Part shown: piece after piece, positions 10,737-19,415 of the stretch
Layout of the letters: each line of letters starts with the position of its first letter
Position numbering within the stretch: the first letter of the stretch is position 1
NCBI GenBank assembly: GCA_900470965.1
Contig: UCCS01000005.1
Location: 3,177-67,176 of the forward strand
DNA: 64,000 bases
Origin: Hyphomicrobiales bacterium
Lineage (GTDB): Bacteria > Pseudomonadota > Alphaproteobacteria > Rhizobiales > Rhizobiaceae
Direction of reading: 5' to 3'
Program-made: the position numbers and the translations under genes
The notes under the pieces: model-generated
The model's input: the letters and a program-made list of their open reading frames with translations, nothing else
What the model was told of the DNA's origin: nothing
Database searches by the model: none

Positions 10737-11144
10737 AAGCCTCTACCACGACCCGCGCGCGATTGCCGGAAAACGGGATTTGCTTCCCCGGCACGCCACG
10801 CGCCATTCACAAACCGCCGGGAGACGCGTTGCCCTCCCGGACATCAGAAAACCCCAGCTGTCAAATGGCCGAAGAGCCCGGAAATACTGGTTTCTGGAAC
10901 GCTTCTAAAGCCCCGCCAACCAAGGACGAAAGTTGGCGCGTCTCTTAGCGAGTTTGACAGGGGGTGGCAAGGGCGGGCAAAGGGTGAAGTGGAAGTGGCA
11001 GGATTTCGTCAGAAATGGTCCCTGCGACTGCTGCAAAGCGCCCTATCTACCATGTCGGTAACGCGAGGGCATGGAGGCGTTGAACTTAAAGGCGCCAAAT
11101 GCGTTTAAACCGGAATAGATGTGTCAAGAAAGCTGGTGAGTAGA
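10737..11144. other. 408 bp divergent intergenic region lysC / BA14K gene
   Basis: Must carry the lysC promoter (minus) and the promoter of the secreted BA14K-like gene (plus). A weak plus-strand pair TTGAAC (about 11075) with GTTTAA 17 bases later is the best candidate I see. No ORF is convincing. Confidence 0.5.
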
Positions 11145-11645
11145 ATGAGAAGATTAGCGATAATTGCACTGTCGATAGCGACCGCATTCTCCGGAATTCC
11201 TGCCTGGGCAGGGCCGGCCTACATGGCAAACCCGATTCAGTCGGCAGCGCAACCCCAAACCGCCGGCGACCAGGCCGAGCTTCTTCAGGTGGGCTGCAAC
11301 AACTTCACGAAATGCCCTCGTTATAACCAAGGTTGGGGCCGCAATTACCGCTATTCGGACCGTTATCGCTACGACCGCGGGTGGGACAGGGACCGCCGCT
11401 ATTACGGCGACCGCTATAATGGGGACCGCTACTACCGCGACCGCTACTATCGCCGCCATGACAATACTGGCGCCATTATCGGTGGCCTGGCCGCCGGCGC
11501 GATCATCGGTGGTATAATAGCCTCGCAGCCGCGCGTGAGTGCGGGCAGTTCGCATGCCGAATACTGCTACAGCCGTTATCGCTCGTACCGCGCATACGAT
11601 AACACATACCAGCCCACGTACGGCCCGCGCCGTCAGTGCCGCTAA
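11145..11645 (+). CDS. secreted BA14K-family protein
   Basis: 166 residues from the ATG at 11145, which has GGTGAG 4 bases upstream. A GTG at 11121 in frame would add 8 residues. A signal peptide ([22 protein letters not shown]) leads to a Tyr/Arg/Asp-rich repeat region ([20 protein letters not shown] and similar). A glycine-rich hydrophobic segment ([19 protein letters not shown]) follows. The BA14K signature at the C-terminus ([20 protein letters not shown], ending RRQC) is related to the Brucella 14 kDa immunoreactive, lectin-like protein. Function in the envelope is inferred. It is followed by a strong terminator. Confidence 0.88.
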   Translation: MRRLAIIALSIATAFSGIPAWAGPAYMANPIQSAAQPQTAGDQAELLQVGCNNFTKCPRYNQGWGRNYRYSDRYRYDRGWDRDRRYYGDRYNGDRYYRDRYYRRHDNTGAIIGGLAAGAIIGGIIASQPRVSAGSSHAEYCYSRYRSYRAYDNTYQPTYGPRRQCR

Positions 11646-11666
11646 ATCGGCATCATCTTGGATCCG

Positions 11667-11694
11667 AAACCCCGCGAAGACGCGGGGTTTTTAT
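11667..11694 (+). terminator. rho-independent terminator after the BA14K gene
   Basis: A perfect 10 bp stem AAACCCCGCG / CGCGGGGTTT has a 4-base loop AAGA and runs into TTTATT. It begins 22 bases after the stop codon. Confidence 0.9.
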
Positions 11695-11813
11695 TGCCTT
11701 CAGACTTACTCTATTTTTTACGGTCCTTGCCAAGCCCCCCGGTGCGACCTGAGCGCCCTTGACTTATCGCCTCGATCGTCCGACTTCACTGAAAGGACAT
11801 GAAGGAGCGGCAG

Positions 11814-12560
11814 ATGAACGAAGCGGCAAAGACCACCATCGACCAGAGCGAAGTCGATCGCTTTTCCGCCATGGCAGCCGAGTGGTGGAGCCCGACGGGC
11901 AAGTTCAAGCCGCTGCACAAGTTCAATCCTGTTCGCCTGGCCTATATCCGCGACAGGGCAGCAGAGAATTTTTCGCGCAGTCCGAAGAGTGCCAAGCCGC
12001 TTGAAGGCCTGCGCGTGCTCGATATCGGCTGCGGCGGCGGCCTCTTGTCGGAGCCGGTCGCCCGTATGGGCGCTGAAGTCGTCGGCGCCGATCCCTCGGA
12101 AAAGAATATCGGCATCGCCTCCACCCATGCCAAGGCATCGGGTGTTGCGGTCGACTATCGCGCCGTCACCGCCGAGCAGCTTGCCGAGGCAGGTGAGACC
12201 TTCGATATCGTGCTCAACATGGAAGTGGTGGAGCATGTGGCCGATGTCGAGCTTTTCATGAATACCTGCGCCAGCATGGTCAGGCCGGGCGGCCTGATGT
12301 TCGTCGCCACGATCAACCGCACCATGAAGGCGGCAGCACTTGCCATTTTCGCTGCCGAAAATGTCCTGCGTTGGCTGCCGCGCGGCACGCATCAGTATGA
12401 GAAGCTTGTACGCCCGGAAGAACTGGAAAAGCCGCTTGCCGCAAGCGGTCTCGAGATTGTCGATCGCACGGGCGTCTTCTTCAATCCGCTGGCAAACCAG
12501 TGGAACCTGTCGAAGGACATGGATGTGAATTACATGCTGCTGGCAAAACGGCCGGCCTGA
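11814..12560 (+). CDS. ubiG: ubiquinone biosynthesis O-methyltransferase UbiG
   Basis: 248 residues. Does both O-methylation steps of ubiquinone synthesis at the membrane surface. The SAM-binding motif I is [14 protein letters not shown], and the UbiG signature region includes [19 protein letters not shown] and the C-terminal [18 protein letters not shown]. The start at 11814 has AAGGAG 6 bases upstream. An ATG at 11799 in frame has only a close AAAGGA. The gene stands alone, divergent from lysC beyond the BA14K gene and convergent with the DUF1178 gene 43 bases downstream. Confidence 0.95.
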   Translation: MNEAAKTTIDQSEVDRFSAMAAEWWSPTGKFKPLHKFNPVRLAYIRDRAAENFSRSPKSAKPLEGLRVLDIGCGGGLLSEPVARMGAEVVGADPSEKNIGIASTHAKASGVAVDYRAVTAEQLAEAGETFDIVLNMEVVEHVADVELFMNTCASMVRPGGLMFVATINRTMKAAALAIFAAENVLRWLPRGTHQYEKLVRPEELEKPLAASGLEIVDRTGVFFNPLANQWNLSKDMDVNYMLLAKRPA

Positions 12561-12603
12561 TCGCGCCGCAGGCCAAAATTATAAAAGACCGGCCGCCCGC
12601 ATA

Positions 12604-13032
12604 TCAGTTCACGTCTTCGGGCAAGACCGGCAGGGCAGCGATCTCGATGCCTTCTTCCACCAGCGCTTCAGCTTCGTCGGGCGTTGCCTGGCCGATGATA
12701 CCGCGGGCATCCGCCTCACCGTAGTGGATCTTGCGAGCTTCCTCGGGGAATCGGGTTCCGACATCCTCGGAATTCGCCTTGATCGCAGCGACAGCTTCCT
12801 TGAGCTTCAGGAAGGCTTCGCGGCGGGCCGTGTCCATCGCGACCGTCTGCATCTCTTCCTTCTTGCGCGCGGTCGAGACGGAGGGAGCCATGAGTGACTT
12901 GGAGATGGAAGCGGAATTGCAGACAGGGCAGGTCAGAAAGCCGCTTGCGACCTGCCGGTCAAAATCGGCGCCTTCAGAAAACCAGCCTTCGAATTCGTGG
13001 GCATTCTCACAAATAAGGGAATAGCGGATCAA
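12604..13032 (-). CDS. DUF1178 family protein
   Basis: 142 residues, the usual family size. The N-terminus MIRYSLICENAHEFEGWF and the CPVC pair near residue 35 suggest a small zinc-binding fold. Function is unknown. The start codon is TTG at 13032, overlapping the stop of the upstream amidase gene by 4 bases (TTGA), with AGGAGG 9 bases upstream. No ATG in this frame precedes the conserved part. It is the last gene of a ComF - Grx - Nit - DUF1178 run. Confidence 0.9.
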   Translation of the reverse strand: MIRYSLICENAHEFEGWFSEGADFDRQVASGFLTCPVCNSASISKSLMAPSVSTARKKEEMQTVAMDTARREAFLKLKEAVAAIKANSEDVGTRFPEEARKIHYGEADARGIIGQATPDEAEALVEEGIEIAALPVLPEDVN

Positions 13033-13886
13033 GCTGCTACGCCTCCTGTAATTTCCCCCGCGATCCTCTCGATGGAAAACTCCCGGCCGTTCTTAAGGTT
13101 CGGAATCTTGTCATGGGCGGCTTTCACAGCCGCCGGATCGATCTCCGCCAAAATGACCGCCTCGCCGGTCGGACCGGCGGACGCCAGCACCTTGCCCCAG
13201 GGGTCGATGATCATCGAATGGCCGAATGTCTCGCGTCCGTCTTCATGCAGGCCCGCCTGCGCTGCGGCGATGACGAAGACACCATTTTCAATGGCGCGCG
13301 CCCGCAGCAGGATTTCCCAATGCGCCTCGCCTGTCTGCTTCGTGAAAGCGGCCGGAACGGTCATCACTTCGGCACCGGCAACCGCCTGCGCTCGGAAAAG
13401 CTGCGGGAAACGCACGTCGTAACAGATGGTGAACCCCATCTCGGCAAACGGCAACGACAGAACGCGCGCCTCCGAACCCGGCCTGTAAGCCGCACTTTCG
13501 CGCCAGCTCTCGCCATTGTCGAGATCGACATCGAACATGTGGATCTTGTCGTAACGGTTCAGGATCTTGCCGTCAGGTCCGAAGAGGAAACCGCGATTGG
13601 CCATCTTGCCATCGTCGAGCGCAATCGCCGTCGAGCCGACATGCATGAAGATGCCGAGTTCGGCCGCAAGCGCCGAGCCGGTTTTGACAATGATGTCATT
13701 GCTCTCGTCACGCAGCACTTCCTTTGCCGCAGCGCGGTTACGCTGCAACATGCCGGTCATTTCAGGCGTCTGCACGTAAGTTGCGCCCTTTGCAGCAGCC
13801 TCTCGGACGAGGCGCGCCATCGAAGCGGCATTCCGCTCCGGATCGACACCGGAACACATCTGGATGGCGGCGGCTGTGAAGCTCAT
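13029..13886 (-). CDS. Nit-type carbon-nitrogen hydrolase (deaminated glutathione amidase-like)
   Basis: 285 residues, a single nitrilase-superfamily domain. The catalytic Glu-Lys-Cys triad is visible at E42 (TPEMTG), K114 (RYDKIHMFDVD) and C155 (ICYDVRFPQLFR). The RYDKIHMFDVD and AEVMTVPAAFT stretches resemble the Nit1/YbeM branch, which hydrolyses deaminated glutathione. A role in metabolite repair is thus likely but inferred. It sits 9 bases downstream of the glutaredoxin gene and is coupled to the DUF1178 gene, so the run may be a thiol-related unit. Confidence 0.9.
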   Translation of the reverse strand: MSFTAAAIQMCSGVDPERNAASMARLVREAAAKGATYVQTPEMTGMLQRNRAAAKEVLRDESNDIIVKTGSALAAELGIFMHVGSTAIALDDGKMANRGFLFGPDGKILNRYDKIHMFDVDLDNGESWRESAAYRPGSEARVLSLPFAEMGFTICYDVRFPQLFRAQAVAGAEVMTVPAAFTKQTGEAHWEILLRARAIENGVFVIAAAQAGLHEDGRETFGHSMIIDPWGKVLASAGPTGEAVILAEIDPAAVKAAHDKIPNLKNGREFSIERIAGEITGGVAA

Positions 13887-13895
13887 CGCTCTTCC

Positions 13896-14153
13896 TCAGG
13901 CCGCCAGCAGCGGATCGAGCTTGCCTGCCCGATCGAGCGCGTAGAGATCGTCGCAACCGCCGACATGCGTGCTGCCGATGAAAATCTGCGGAAAGGTGGT
14001 GCGGCCGTTCGACTTGCCAAGCATTTCCTGACGAAGCTCGGGCGAGAAGGTCGCGTCATGTTCGACATAGTCGACGCCCTTCTCTTCAAGAAGAGATTTG
14101 GCGCGTGCACAATAGCCGCAGAATTGACGCGTATAGATGGCAACGGGTACCAT
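13896..14153 (-). CDS. grxC: glutaredoxin 3
   Basis: 85 residues from the ATG at 14153, which has GGAG 7 bases upstream; the frame is open to 14189 without support. The dithiol active site CGYC is at residues 12-15 (YTRQFCGYC). The glutathione-binding TFPQIFIG and GGCDDL motifs follow. It reduces protein and small-molecule disulfides with glutathione in the cytoplasm. The stop is 9 bases upstream of the Nit amidase start, and the start is 32 bases downstream of the comF stop. Confidence 0.94.
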   Translation of the reverse strand: MVPVAIYTRQFCGYCARAKSLLEEKGVDYVEHDATFSPELRQEMLGKSNGRTTFPQIFIGSTHVGGCDDLYALDRAGKLDPLLAA

Positions 14154-14185
14154 GAAGGTCTCCAGACAGTGCTGTTTTCTTTCTG

Positions 14186-14947
14186 TCATATAGTTTCTGC
14201 AATAGCCCTTGCAAAGGTCAAAACCGTTATATCGGCAGTCCCCGCCTTTCGCAGCGCGCGCGTTGCCGCACCAACCGTCGCCCCTGTCGTAAAGACGTCG
14301 TCGACAAGCACGATGCGTTTGCCGAAGACATCGCTTTCCCTGCCCGCGGCGACCGCAAAAGCGCCACGGACATTGTCCTCGCGCGCCCGTATACCAAGAC
14401 CAACCTGCTGGCTGGTACGCTTCACACGCAGAAGCGTCCCCGGCAACAGCGGTTTTCCTGCAAGCCCCGCCAAATGTCGGGCAAGCTCCGCGGCTTGGTT
14501 GAATTTGCGCGAGACCATGCGGGTGCGATGAAGCGGAACCGGAATGACGGCATCGCAGCGTTCGACCATGCCGTCCGACGCGCGCAGCATCCAGCCGGCC
14601 ATCATCGGCGCGAGATCGGTTCGATCGCGGTATTTGAGGCCGTGTACAAGAGTGCGAACGGCATGGTCGAGGGTGGCTGCTGAACGCAGCCGATCGAAGG
14701 GCGGCGGATTGGCGATCGCCTCTGCGCTCAGAATGCCGGCCCCGAGATCATGGGAAAAGGGAAGGCCGAGCACCTCGCAATAGGGCCGCTCGATGAAGCG
14801 GACCTCGGACCAGCACTTGGCGCAGAGCCCGCGATGGCCGCCTGTCGAAACACCGCAAGCCGCACAGGACGGCGGATAGACAAGATCGGCAAGCATGGAA
14901 ACGGGCCGCAGAAGCTGCGCGAATATCCGCCCCGTCTCACTTTTCAT
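14186..14947 (-). CDS. ComF family amidophosphoribosyltransferase-like protein
   Basis: 253 residues. An N-terminal double zinc-finger region (YPPSCAACGV, LCAKCWSEV) precedes a phosphoribosyltransferase domain with the PRPP loop VLVDDVFTTGATVGA near the C-terminus. VIPVPLHRTRMVSRKFNQA is characteristic of ComF/GntX. In naturally competent bacteria ComF helps DNA uptake; elsewhere the role is unclear. The start at 14947 has GGGGA upstream; an ATG at 14962 lacks one. It is probably the first gene of the minus-strand run down to 12604. Confidence 0.93.
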   Translation of the reverse strand: MKSETGRIFAQLLRPVSMLADLVYPPSCAACGVSTGGHRGLCAKCWSEVRFIERPYCEVLGLPFSHDLGAGILSAEAIANPPPFDRLRSAATLDHAVRTLVHGLKYRDRTDLAPMMAGWMLRASDGMVERCDAVIPVPLHRTRMVSRKFNQAAELARHLAGLAGKPLLPGTLLRVKRTSQQVGLGIRAREDNVRGAFAVAAGRESDVFGKRIVLVDDVFTTGATVGAATRALRKAGTADITVLTFARAIAETI

Positions 14948-14977
14948 CTTGATCGTCCCCATATGAGGCAGACTAAA

Positions 14978-15022
14978 GCATGTCGCGCAAAACTGTGTAG
15001 CGGTTTTGCGATAACGACATGC
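14978..15022. repeat. rhizobial intergenic palindrome (GCATGTCG type)
   Basis: Ends GCATGTCG / CGACATGC enclose GCGCAAAAC / GGTTTTGCG, giving a near-perfect inverted repeat of 45 bases. It lies upstream of comF and of the methyltransferase. A shortened relative with GGCATGTCCCGCAGAAATGCG is seen near 40948, after dsbB. Confidence 0.75.
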
Positions 15023-15069
15023 GTAAAAAACGAAGACCTGAAGCGTGGTAGGCGGATATCAAAGATCGC

Positions 15070-15087
15070 GACGCGCTTTAGCGCGTC
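15070..15087. repeat. short GC-rich hairpin
   Basis: A 7 bp stem GACGCGC / GCGCGTC has the loop TTTA. It is often found next to the preceding palindrome type in rhizobia. Not followed by a T run, so probably part of the repeat rather than a terminator. Confidence 0.6.
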
Positions 15088-15144
15088 ACGCGCCAAAGGA
15101 AAATCGCCTTGCCGCCTGCCGGATGGCGGAATATGGACATCACC

Positions 15145-16029
15145 ATGGATATCATCTTCGACAAGGCGCAGATCGCCGCGAACCGTCGGCGCGCGCTCGC
15201 AAATAACGACCCGAAAGCAGGCTTCCTGCTCGATATCGCCGCCGAGGAATTGGCAGACCGCCTGGCCGTCGTGGAGCGCAGCTTCGAACTTGCGGTGGAA
15301 CTGCACGGCACCACAGGCGCGGCCGCCCGTGCGGCGATCGCGACCGGCAAGGTCGGCAGCCTCACCCGCGTGGAAAGCGATATGCACTATGTCGCGCCGG
15401 GCGAACCTTTTCTCCAAGCACCGCTCGAAGACGTGCCGCTCGCGCCCCAATCGACTAATCTGGTAATTGCACCGCTCAACCTGCACCTGACCAACGACAC
15501 ACCCGGCGTCTTCATCCAGATCCGCCGCGCGTTGAAGCCGGACGGCCTGTTCCTGGCAGCTATTCCGGGCGCCGGTACGCTGCAGGAACTGCGCGAGGTG
15601 CTGCTCGCGACCGAGATCGAGATGACCGGCGGTGCAAGCCCGCGCGTCATCCCCTTCGCCGATGTCCGCGATGTCGGCGGTCTGCTGCAGCGCGCAGGCT
15701 TTGCACTGCCCGTCATCGACGCGGAGAATTATACGGTACGCTATGATTCAATTTTTCCGCTGATGCGCGACCTGAGAACGATGGGCATGGCCAATCCGCT
15801 CGCTGCCCGCAGTCGCAAGCCACTGACGCGCGCCTTCTTCCTGCGCGCCGCTGAAATCTATGCCGAGCGCTATTCGGACCCCGACGGCCGCATCCGCGCG
15901 ACATTCTCAGTGATCTATGTGTCGGGATGGGCACCGCATGAAAGCCAGCAGCAGCCGCTGAAGCCAGGAACGGCCAAGGCGCGGCTTGCTGACGCACTGA
16001 AGGTGGAAGAGCAGAAGCTCAGACAGTGA
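15145..16029 (+). CDS. SAM-dependent methyltransferase, NDUFAF5/BioC-like
   Basis: 294 residues. Starts MDIIFDKAQIAANRRRALAN, typical of the alphaproteobacterial relatives of the mitochondrial complex I assembly factor NDUFAF5. The SAM-fold core is present (VIAPLNLHLTNDTPGVFIQ; RRALKPDGLFLAAIPGAGTL), followed by a family-specific C-terminal part. The canonical glycine-rich motif I is degenerate, as in some relatives. The start could also be the ATG at 15133; neither has a strong ribosome site. It is a single gene between comF (divergent) and the Flp pilin (convergent). Confidence 0.85.
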   Translation: MDIIFDKAQIAANRRRALANNDPKAGFLLDIAAEELADRLAVVERSFELAVELHGTTGAAARAAIATGKVGSLTRVESDMHYVAPGEPFLQAPLEDVPLAPQSTNLVIAPLNLHLTNDTPGVFIQIRRALKPDGLFLAAIPGAGTLQELREVLLATEIEMTGGASPRVIPFADVRDVGGLLQRAGFALPVIDAENYTVRYDSIFPLMRDLRTMGMANPLAARSRKPLTRAFFLRAAEIYAERYSDPDGRIRATFSVIYVSGWAPHESQQQPLKPGTAKARLADALKVEEQKLRQ

Positions 16030-16044
16030 GGCCTAACGGATAGC

Positions 16045-16212
16045 TCAGTTGATCGTCAGGTTATTTTCAACGGTGTTGAACACGCCGCGCAGGCCATTGG
16101 TAAACACACCCAGGCCCCCAATGAGGGCAACCGCCATCAGCGCTGCAATCAATCCATATTCGATCGCCGTCGCACCGCTTCTGTCTGCCAGAAATTTCTT
16201 CAGCAAATTCAT
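16045..16212 (-). CDS. Flp family type IVb pilin
   Basis: 55 residues, MNLLKKFLADRSGATAIEYG and so on, too short for most ORF cut-offs. The prepilin site is clear: a short basic leader KKFLADRSG, then ATAIEYGLIAALMAVALIGG with Glu at +5 relative to the Gly-Ala cleavage point, and a hydrophobic stretch. Such pilins form Tad-type adhesive pili. AAGG lies about 11 bases before the ATG. No tad/cpa cluster genes are in the window, so it is an isolated copy here. Confidence 0.88.
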   Translation of the reverse strand: MNLLKKFLADRSGATAIEYGLIAALMAVALIGGLGVFTNGLRGVFNTVENNLTIN

Positions 16213-16281
16213 CAACCCAACCCTTCTGCGCGCAAGACTGCAATGAAACTCATGGCCCCCAGGAACGGGAGCTTCATTTCC

Positions 16282-16620
16282 TCAGCAGCCGGCGCCGACG
16301 CCGTAGCCCTGGACGACACAGACCGAACCAGGCGTATCCTGGAGCACGCTGCGGCGGATTGTATAGCGCTTGCCGTTCTCGCTCTTCGGGCCATTCTCGG
16401 TCTTCGGGATAGAGCCGGTGGTGATCGTGTCGAAATCCGCCGGCGCGCTGGCGAGCACGCTCTTCTTGGAAGAATCCGCCAGCATCGGCGTCAGGATAAG
16501 GGTCAGCGCCACTACAGCGGTACCGAAGAGAAGGGCAATATTGAGCGCCCCCGTCCTGCGTGAAGCAGACGAAGAAGCACGTTCCTTTTCGCGCACAGCT
16601 TTCCAGAAATCGTCGTCCAT
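16282..16620 (-). CDS. hypothetical membrane-anchored protein
   Basis: 112 residues. A charged N-terminus (MDDDFWKAVREKERASSSA) precedes one transmembrane helix at about 26-47 (LNIALLFGTAVVALTLILTP). A Ser/Thr-rich region with TITTGSIP follows, and the C-terminus is basic and ends VVQGYGVGAGC. Topology suggests a short cytoplasmic tail and a periplasmic domain. No family is recognised. It lies 69 bases upstream of the Flp pilin on the same strand. Confidence 0.75.
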   Translation of the reverse strand: MDDDFWKAVREKERASSSASRRTGALNIALLFGTAVVALTLILTPMLADSSKKSVLASAPADFDTITTGSIPKTENGPKSENGKRYTIRRSVLQDTPGSVCVVQGYGVGAGC

Positions 16621-16746
16621 GACGTCAAGCCCTTAAATACACACACGCCAGTTGCTTGAGTGAGGCCGATCATTGCCAGAAGGTGCTAAATGATCGATTA
16701 ATATCCACAGGCGAAATCGACGTTTCGCCTCAATAATCAGCAAAAG

Positions 16747-17160
16747 CTAAAGTAGATCCTGCAGTACCGGGATGAGCGGCTCGTCGGCCGGCGGCATCGG
16801 ATAATCGCGCAGCGCCTGCGGGCGCACCCATTTGATTGCCTGGCCCTCACGGCCATGCGGAATGCCTTCGTAACGGCGGCAGACATAAAGCGGCATCAGC
16901 AGGTGGAACGTATCATAGCTGTGACTGGCGAAGGTCAGCGGCGCAAGACACGCCACCTTCGTCGAAATGCCGAGCTCTTCGTTCAGTTCACGCACCAGCG
17001 TTTCCTCCGGCGTCTCGCCGGGTTCGACCTTACCGCCGGGGAATTCCCACAGGCCGGCAAGAGACTTGCCTTCCGGCCTCTGTGCCAGAAGGATACGCCC
17101 GTCCGCATCGATCAGCGCACAGGCTGCGACCAGGAGCAGCTTCCTTCCGGCGTCGCTCAT
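16747..17160 (-). CDS. mutT: MutT-type 8-oxo-dGTP diphosphatase (Nudix)
   Basis: 137 residues. Hydrolyses oxidised guanine nucleotides before they enter DNA. The Nudix box is intact: GGKVEPGETPEETLVRELNE followed by ELG. The start ATG at 17160 has GGAG 8 bases upstream and overlaps the GNAT stop by 4 bases (ATGA); the frame is open to 17184. It is translationally coupled to the GNAT gene and downstream of argJ. Confidence 0.93.
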   Translation of the reverse strand: MSDAGRKLLLVAACALIDADGRILLAQRPEGKSLAGLWEFPGGKVEPGETPEETLVRELNEELGISTKVACLAPLTFASHSYDTFHLLMPLYVCRRYEGIPHGREGQAIKWVRPQALRDYPMPPADEPLIPVLQDLL

Positions 17161-17933
17161 TCGCAGCGCTCCTGCCAATAGCAATAGTGATAGGCATCAC
17201 GGAAGCCGAGACGCTCATAAAGAGCAATCGCCGGTGCGTTGGAGAGCTTCACCTGCAGCCAGGCGGTACGGGCGCTGCGCATCCGCGCCCAGCGCAGTGC
17301 CGAAGTCAGGATCTCGATGCCGAGCCCCTTGCGGCGATGGCTGTCAGCGACCGAAAGCGACATGATGCCGGCAAGATCGTTGTCCTGCACGCAAAGGACC
17401 GTTGCCAGCGAGCCATGGACGGTATCCTCGATCATGAAAAGGCCGGATGGCGGCTTGATTGCCGAGATGATCTCGGCAAGCGCCGGTTTCAGAGAAAGCT
17501 GCGCCTGATCGACGGCGAGATTGGCATCAACGAACCGGCCAACATCGTGGGTCGGAAGATGATCGAGCGTATCTGGCAGATCGGCCTGCGAGAGATCGCA
17601 GACCATGACGGCCGTTTCATCGAAACGCTTCCATCCCTGCTCCCTAATCAGGTCGATCAGAACTGGCGAGGCAAGCGGCGTCTCACGCACGACGGCAGGA
17701 CGGCCATAGGCCTCGAATTTGCGGCTTGCCTTTTCCAGCCTGATCTCGACATCGCGATGGTCGGAGGGATCGAGCGGCACAATGGAGTTCAGGCGGTTGG
17801 AGGGATGGCCCGCCGTCAGGCGAACCTGCCAGCTTCCGTCATATTGTACGGAAGCGGCCGGCCAGGCGCGAAAGCCCACGGCTTCCAGCCGCCGGACTAG
17901 CGGCAGGTTCTGCTTCGGAAGGGATGCCTGCAT
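17157..17933 (-). CDS. GNAT family N-acetyltransferase
   Basis: 258 residues from the ATG at 17933. An earlier ATG at 17963 lies inside the end of argJ. The C-terminal half is a GNAT domain with the acetyl-CoA loop VADSHRRKGLGIEILTSALR and the terminal NAPAIALYERLGFRDAYHY. The N-terminal half may be a second, degenerate GNAT-like fold. The substrate is unknown. It is packed between argJ (10 bases upstream) and mutT (4-base overlap), an argJ - GNAT - mutT run. Confidence 0.9.
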   Translation of the reverse strand: MQASLPKQNLPLVRRLEAVGFRAWPAASVQYDGSWQVRLTAGHPSNRLNSIVPLDPSDHRDVEIRLEKASRKFEAYGRPAVVRETPLASPVLIDLIREQGWKRFDETAVMVCDLSQADLPDTLDHLPTHDVGRFVDANLAVDQAQLSLKPALAEIISAIKPPSGLFMIEDTVHGSLATVLCVQDNDLAGIMSLSVADSHRRKGLGIEILTSALRWARMRSARTAWLQVKLSNAPAIALYERLGFRDAYHYCYWQERCE

Positions 17934-17943
17934 CAACGAACGA

Positions 17944-19185
17944 TCAGCTCCGGTAGTCGCCATTGATCGCAACATATTCCTTGGTGAGGTCGCAGGTCCA
18001 GACCGTAGCCTTGCCGGAGCCGAGGCCAATATCAACTTTGACAGGAATATCCTGCTTCTTCATCACGGCGGAGGCCGCATCCTCGGAATAGGAGGGGTCG
18101 CGCTCACCGTTGACGGCAACGCGCACATCGCCGAACCAGATGGCGAGCCGGTCGCGATCGGCCATTTCACCGGCCTTGCCGACGGCCATGACAATACGGC
18201 CCCAGTTGGCGTCCTCGCCTGCAGCCGCCGTCTTGACCAGCGGCGAATTGGCGATGGAAAGGGCGATCGTCTTGGCAGCGGCATCGCTCTCGGCGCCGGT
18301 CACGGTGATTTCAAGCATCTTCGTGGCGCCCTCGCCGTCGCGGGCGACCTGGATCGCCAGATCCTTGAGGAGCTCGTTGAGGGCTGCGCGGAATGCACCG
18401 AGCTGCGGATCGCCCGCGCTCGTGATGCGAGCCTGTCCGTCGGCTGCTGCGGCACCTGTCGCAAACAGCATCAGCGTGTCCGAGGTCGAGGTGTCACTGT
18501 CGACGGTCATGGAGTTGAAGCTCGGCTCGACACCGGCAGACAGCAAAGACTGCAGGGCGGAAGACGCGATATCGGCATCCGTGACGACGAAGGAAAGCAT
18601 GGTCGCCATATCGGGCGCGATCATGCCGGCTCCCTTGGCGATGCCGTTGATCGTCACCTTCACACCGCCGATTTCGGCAGTGCGGGTCGCAACCTTCGGA
18701 TAGGTGTCAGTGGTCATGATGGCCTTGGCGGCCTCGAACCAGAAATCGCCTGTCGCATCGGCATGCATCTTGTCGAGCACACCGGCAAATTTGGTGGCGT
18801 CGAGCGGTTCACCGATGACGCCGGTCGACGCAAGAAAGATTTCATTTTCGCCGCAGCCGACGGCAGCGGCGGCCGACTTTGCGGTGAGCTCAGTCGCAGC
18901 GCGGCCCTTCAGGCCGGTGAAGGCATTGGCATTGCCGGAATTGACGACGACGGCGCGTGCCGTGCCATGCGGCAAGTTGGTCCGGCAGAAATCGACGGGC
19001 GCGGAGGGGCACTTCGATTTGGTGAAGACGCCTGCAACGGCAGCCGGCGCATCAAAGACCATCATCAGCACGTCCGTCCGGTTCTTGTACTTGATGCCGG
19101 CAGAAGCGGTCGCCATGCGCACGCCGCGAAGCGCGGGCAGCGAGGCAAAGGTTTTCGGGGCAAGCGGAGAAACGGTAGCGGACAT
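17944..19185 (-). CDS. argJ: bifunctional glutamate N-acetyltransferase / amino-acid N-acetyltransferase ArgJ
   Basis: 413 residues. Transfers acetyl from N-acetylornithine to glutamate, and can also use acetyl-CoA, in arginine synthesis. The autocleavage site, with the threonine that becomes the new N-terminus, lies in [16 protein letters not shown]. The [12 protein letters not shown] and [12 protein letters not shown] motifs are also typical. ArgH is encoded elsewhere in this window (50523). First gene of the argJ - GNAT - mutT run. Confidence 0.96.
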   Translation of the reverse strand: MSATVSPLAPKTFASLPALRGVRMATASAGIKYKNRTDVLMMVFDAPAAVAGVFTKSKCPSAPVDFCRTNLPHGTARAVVVNSGNANAFTGLKGRAATELTAKSAAAAVGCGENEIFLASTGVIGEPLDATKFAGVLDKMHADATGDFWFEAAKAIMTTDTYPKVATRTAEIGGVKVTINGIAKGAGMIAPDMATMLSFVVTDADIASSALQSLLSAGVEPSFNSMTVDSDTSTSDTLMLFATGAAAADGQARITSAGDPQLGAFRAALNELLKDLAIQVARDGEGATKMLEITVTGAESDAAAKTIALSIANSPLVKTAAAGEDANWGRIVMAVGKAGEMADRDRLAIWFGDVRVAVNGERDPSYSEDAASAVMKKQDIPVKVDIGLGSGKATVWTCDLTKEYVAINGDYRS

Positions 19186-19204
19186 GGATGTGACCTGCCA
19201 ATGA

Positions 19205-19248
19205 GCATTTCCAGGCGAAATGGAAGCCGGTCCGCCGTCCGGAAATGC
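19205..19248. repeat. intergenic palindrome, GCATTTCC type (copy 1)
   Basis: Reads GCATTTCCAGGCGAAATGG and then CCGTCCGGAAATGC, an imperfect inverted repeat. A second copy with the same body is at 51928-51970. It lies immediately upstream of argJ. Confidence 0.7.
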
Positions 19249-19265
19249 GACAACAAACGATGTTC

Positions 19266-19313
19266 GAGCATGATGCCGAAAAGTGTGAGCGGTTTTCGGA
19301 CGACGTCATGCTC
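19266..19313. repeat. intergenic palindrome, GAGCATGATG type
   Basis: Arms GAGCATGATGCCGAAAAG and CTTTTCGG-like partners close to GACGTCATGCTC at the far end, an imperfect palindrome of 48 bases. This is a common element between rhizobial genes. It is adjacent to the previous repeat between argJ and the parvulin gene. Confidence 0.7.
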
Positions 19314-19382
19314 TATTTTTTGATTTAGATCCGGATTCAGATTTTAGGCCGATCAGGCCCAAAATCATCCGGATCTAATGAA

Positions 19383-19403
19383 GGGCCCGGAAGAACCGGG
19401 CCC
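19383..19403 (-). terminator. stem-loop after the parvulin gene
   Basis: A perfect 8 bp stem GGGCCCGG / CCGGGCCC has a 5-base loop, 13 bases past the stop on the minus strand. The T run is weak (TTCATTAG). A second inverted repeat (ATCCGGAT ... ATCCGGAT, about 19329-19376) follows. Confidence 0.55.
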
Positions 19404-19415
19404 AGATGCTGATGA

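Noticed and set aside
10737..11144. Lysine riboswitch upstream of lysC
   Set aside because: No conserved helices or core recognised, and the class is not typical for this group.
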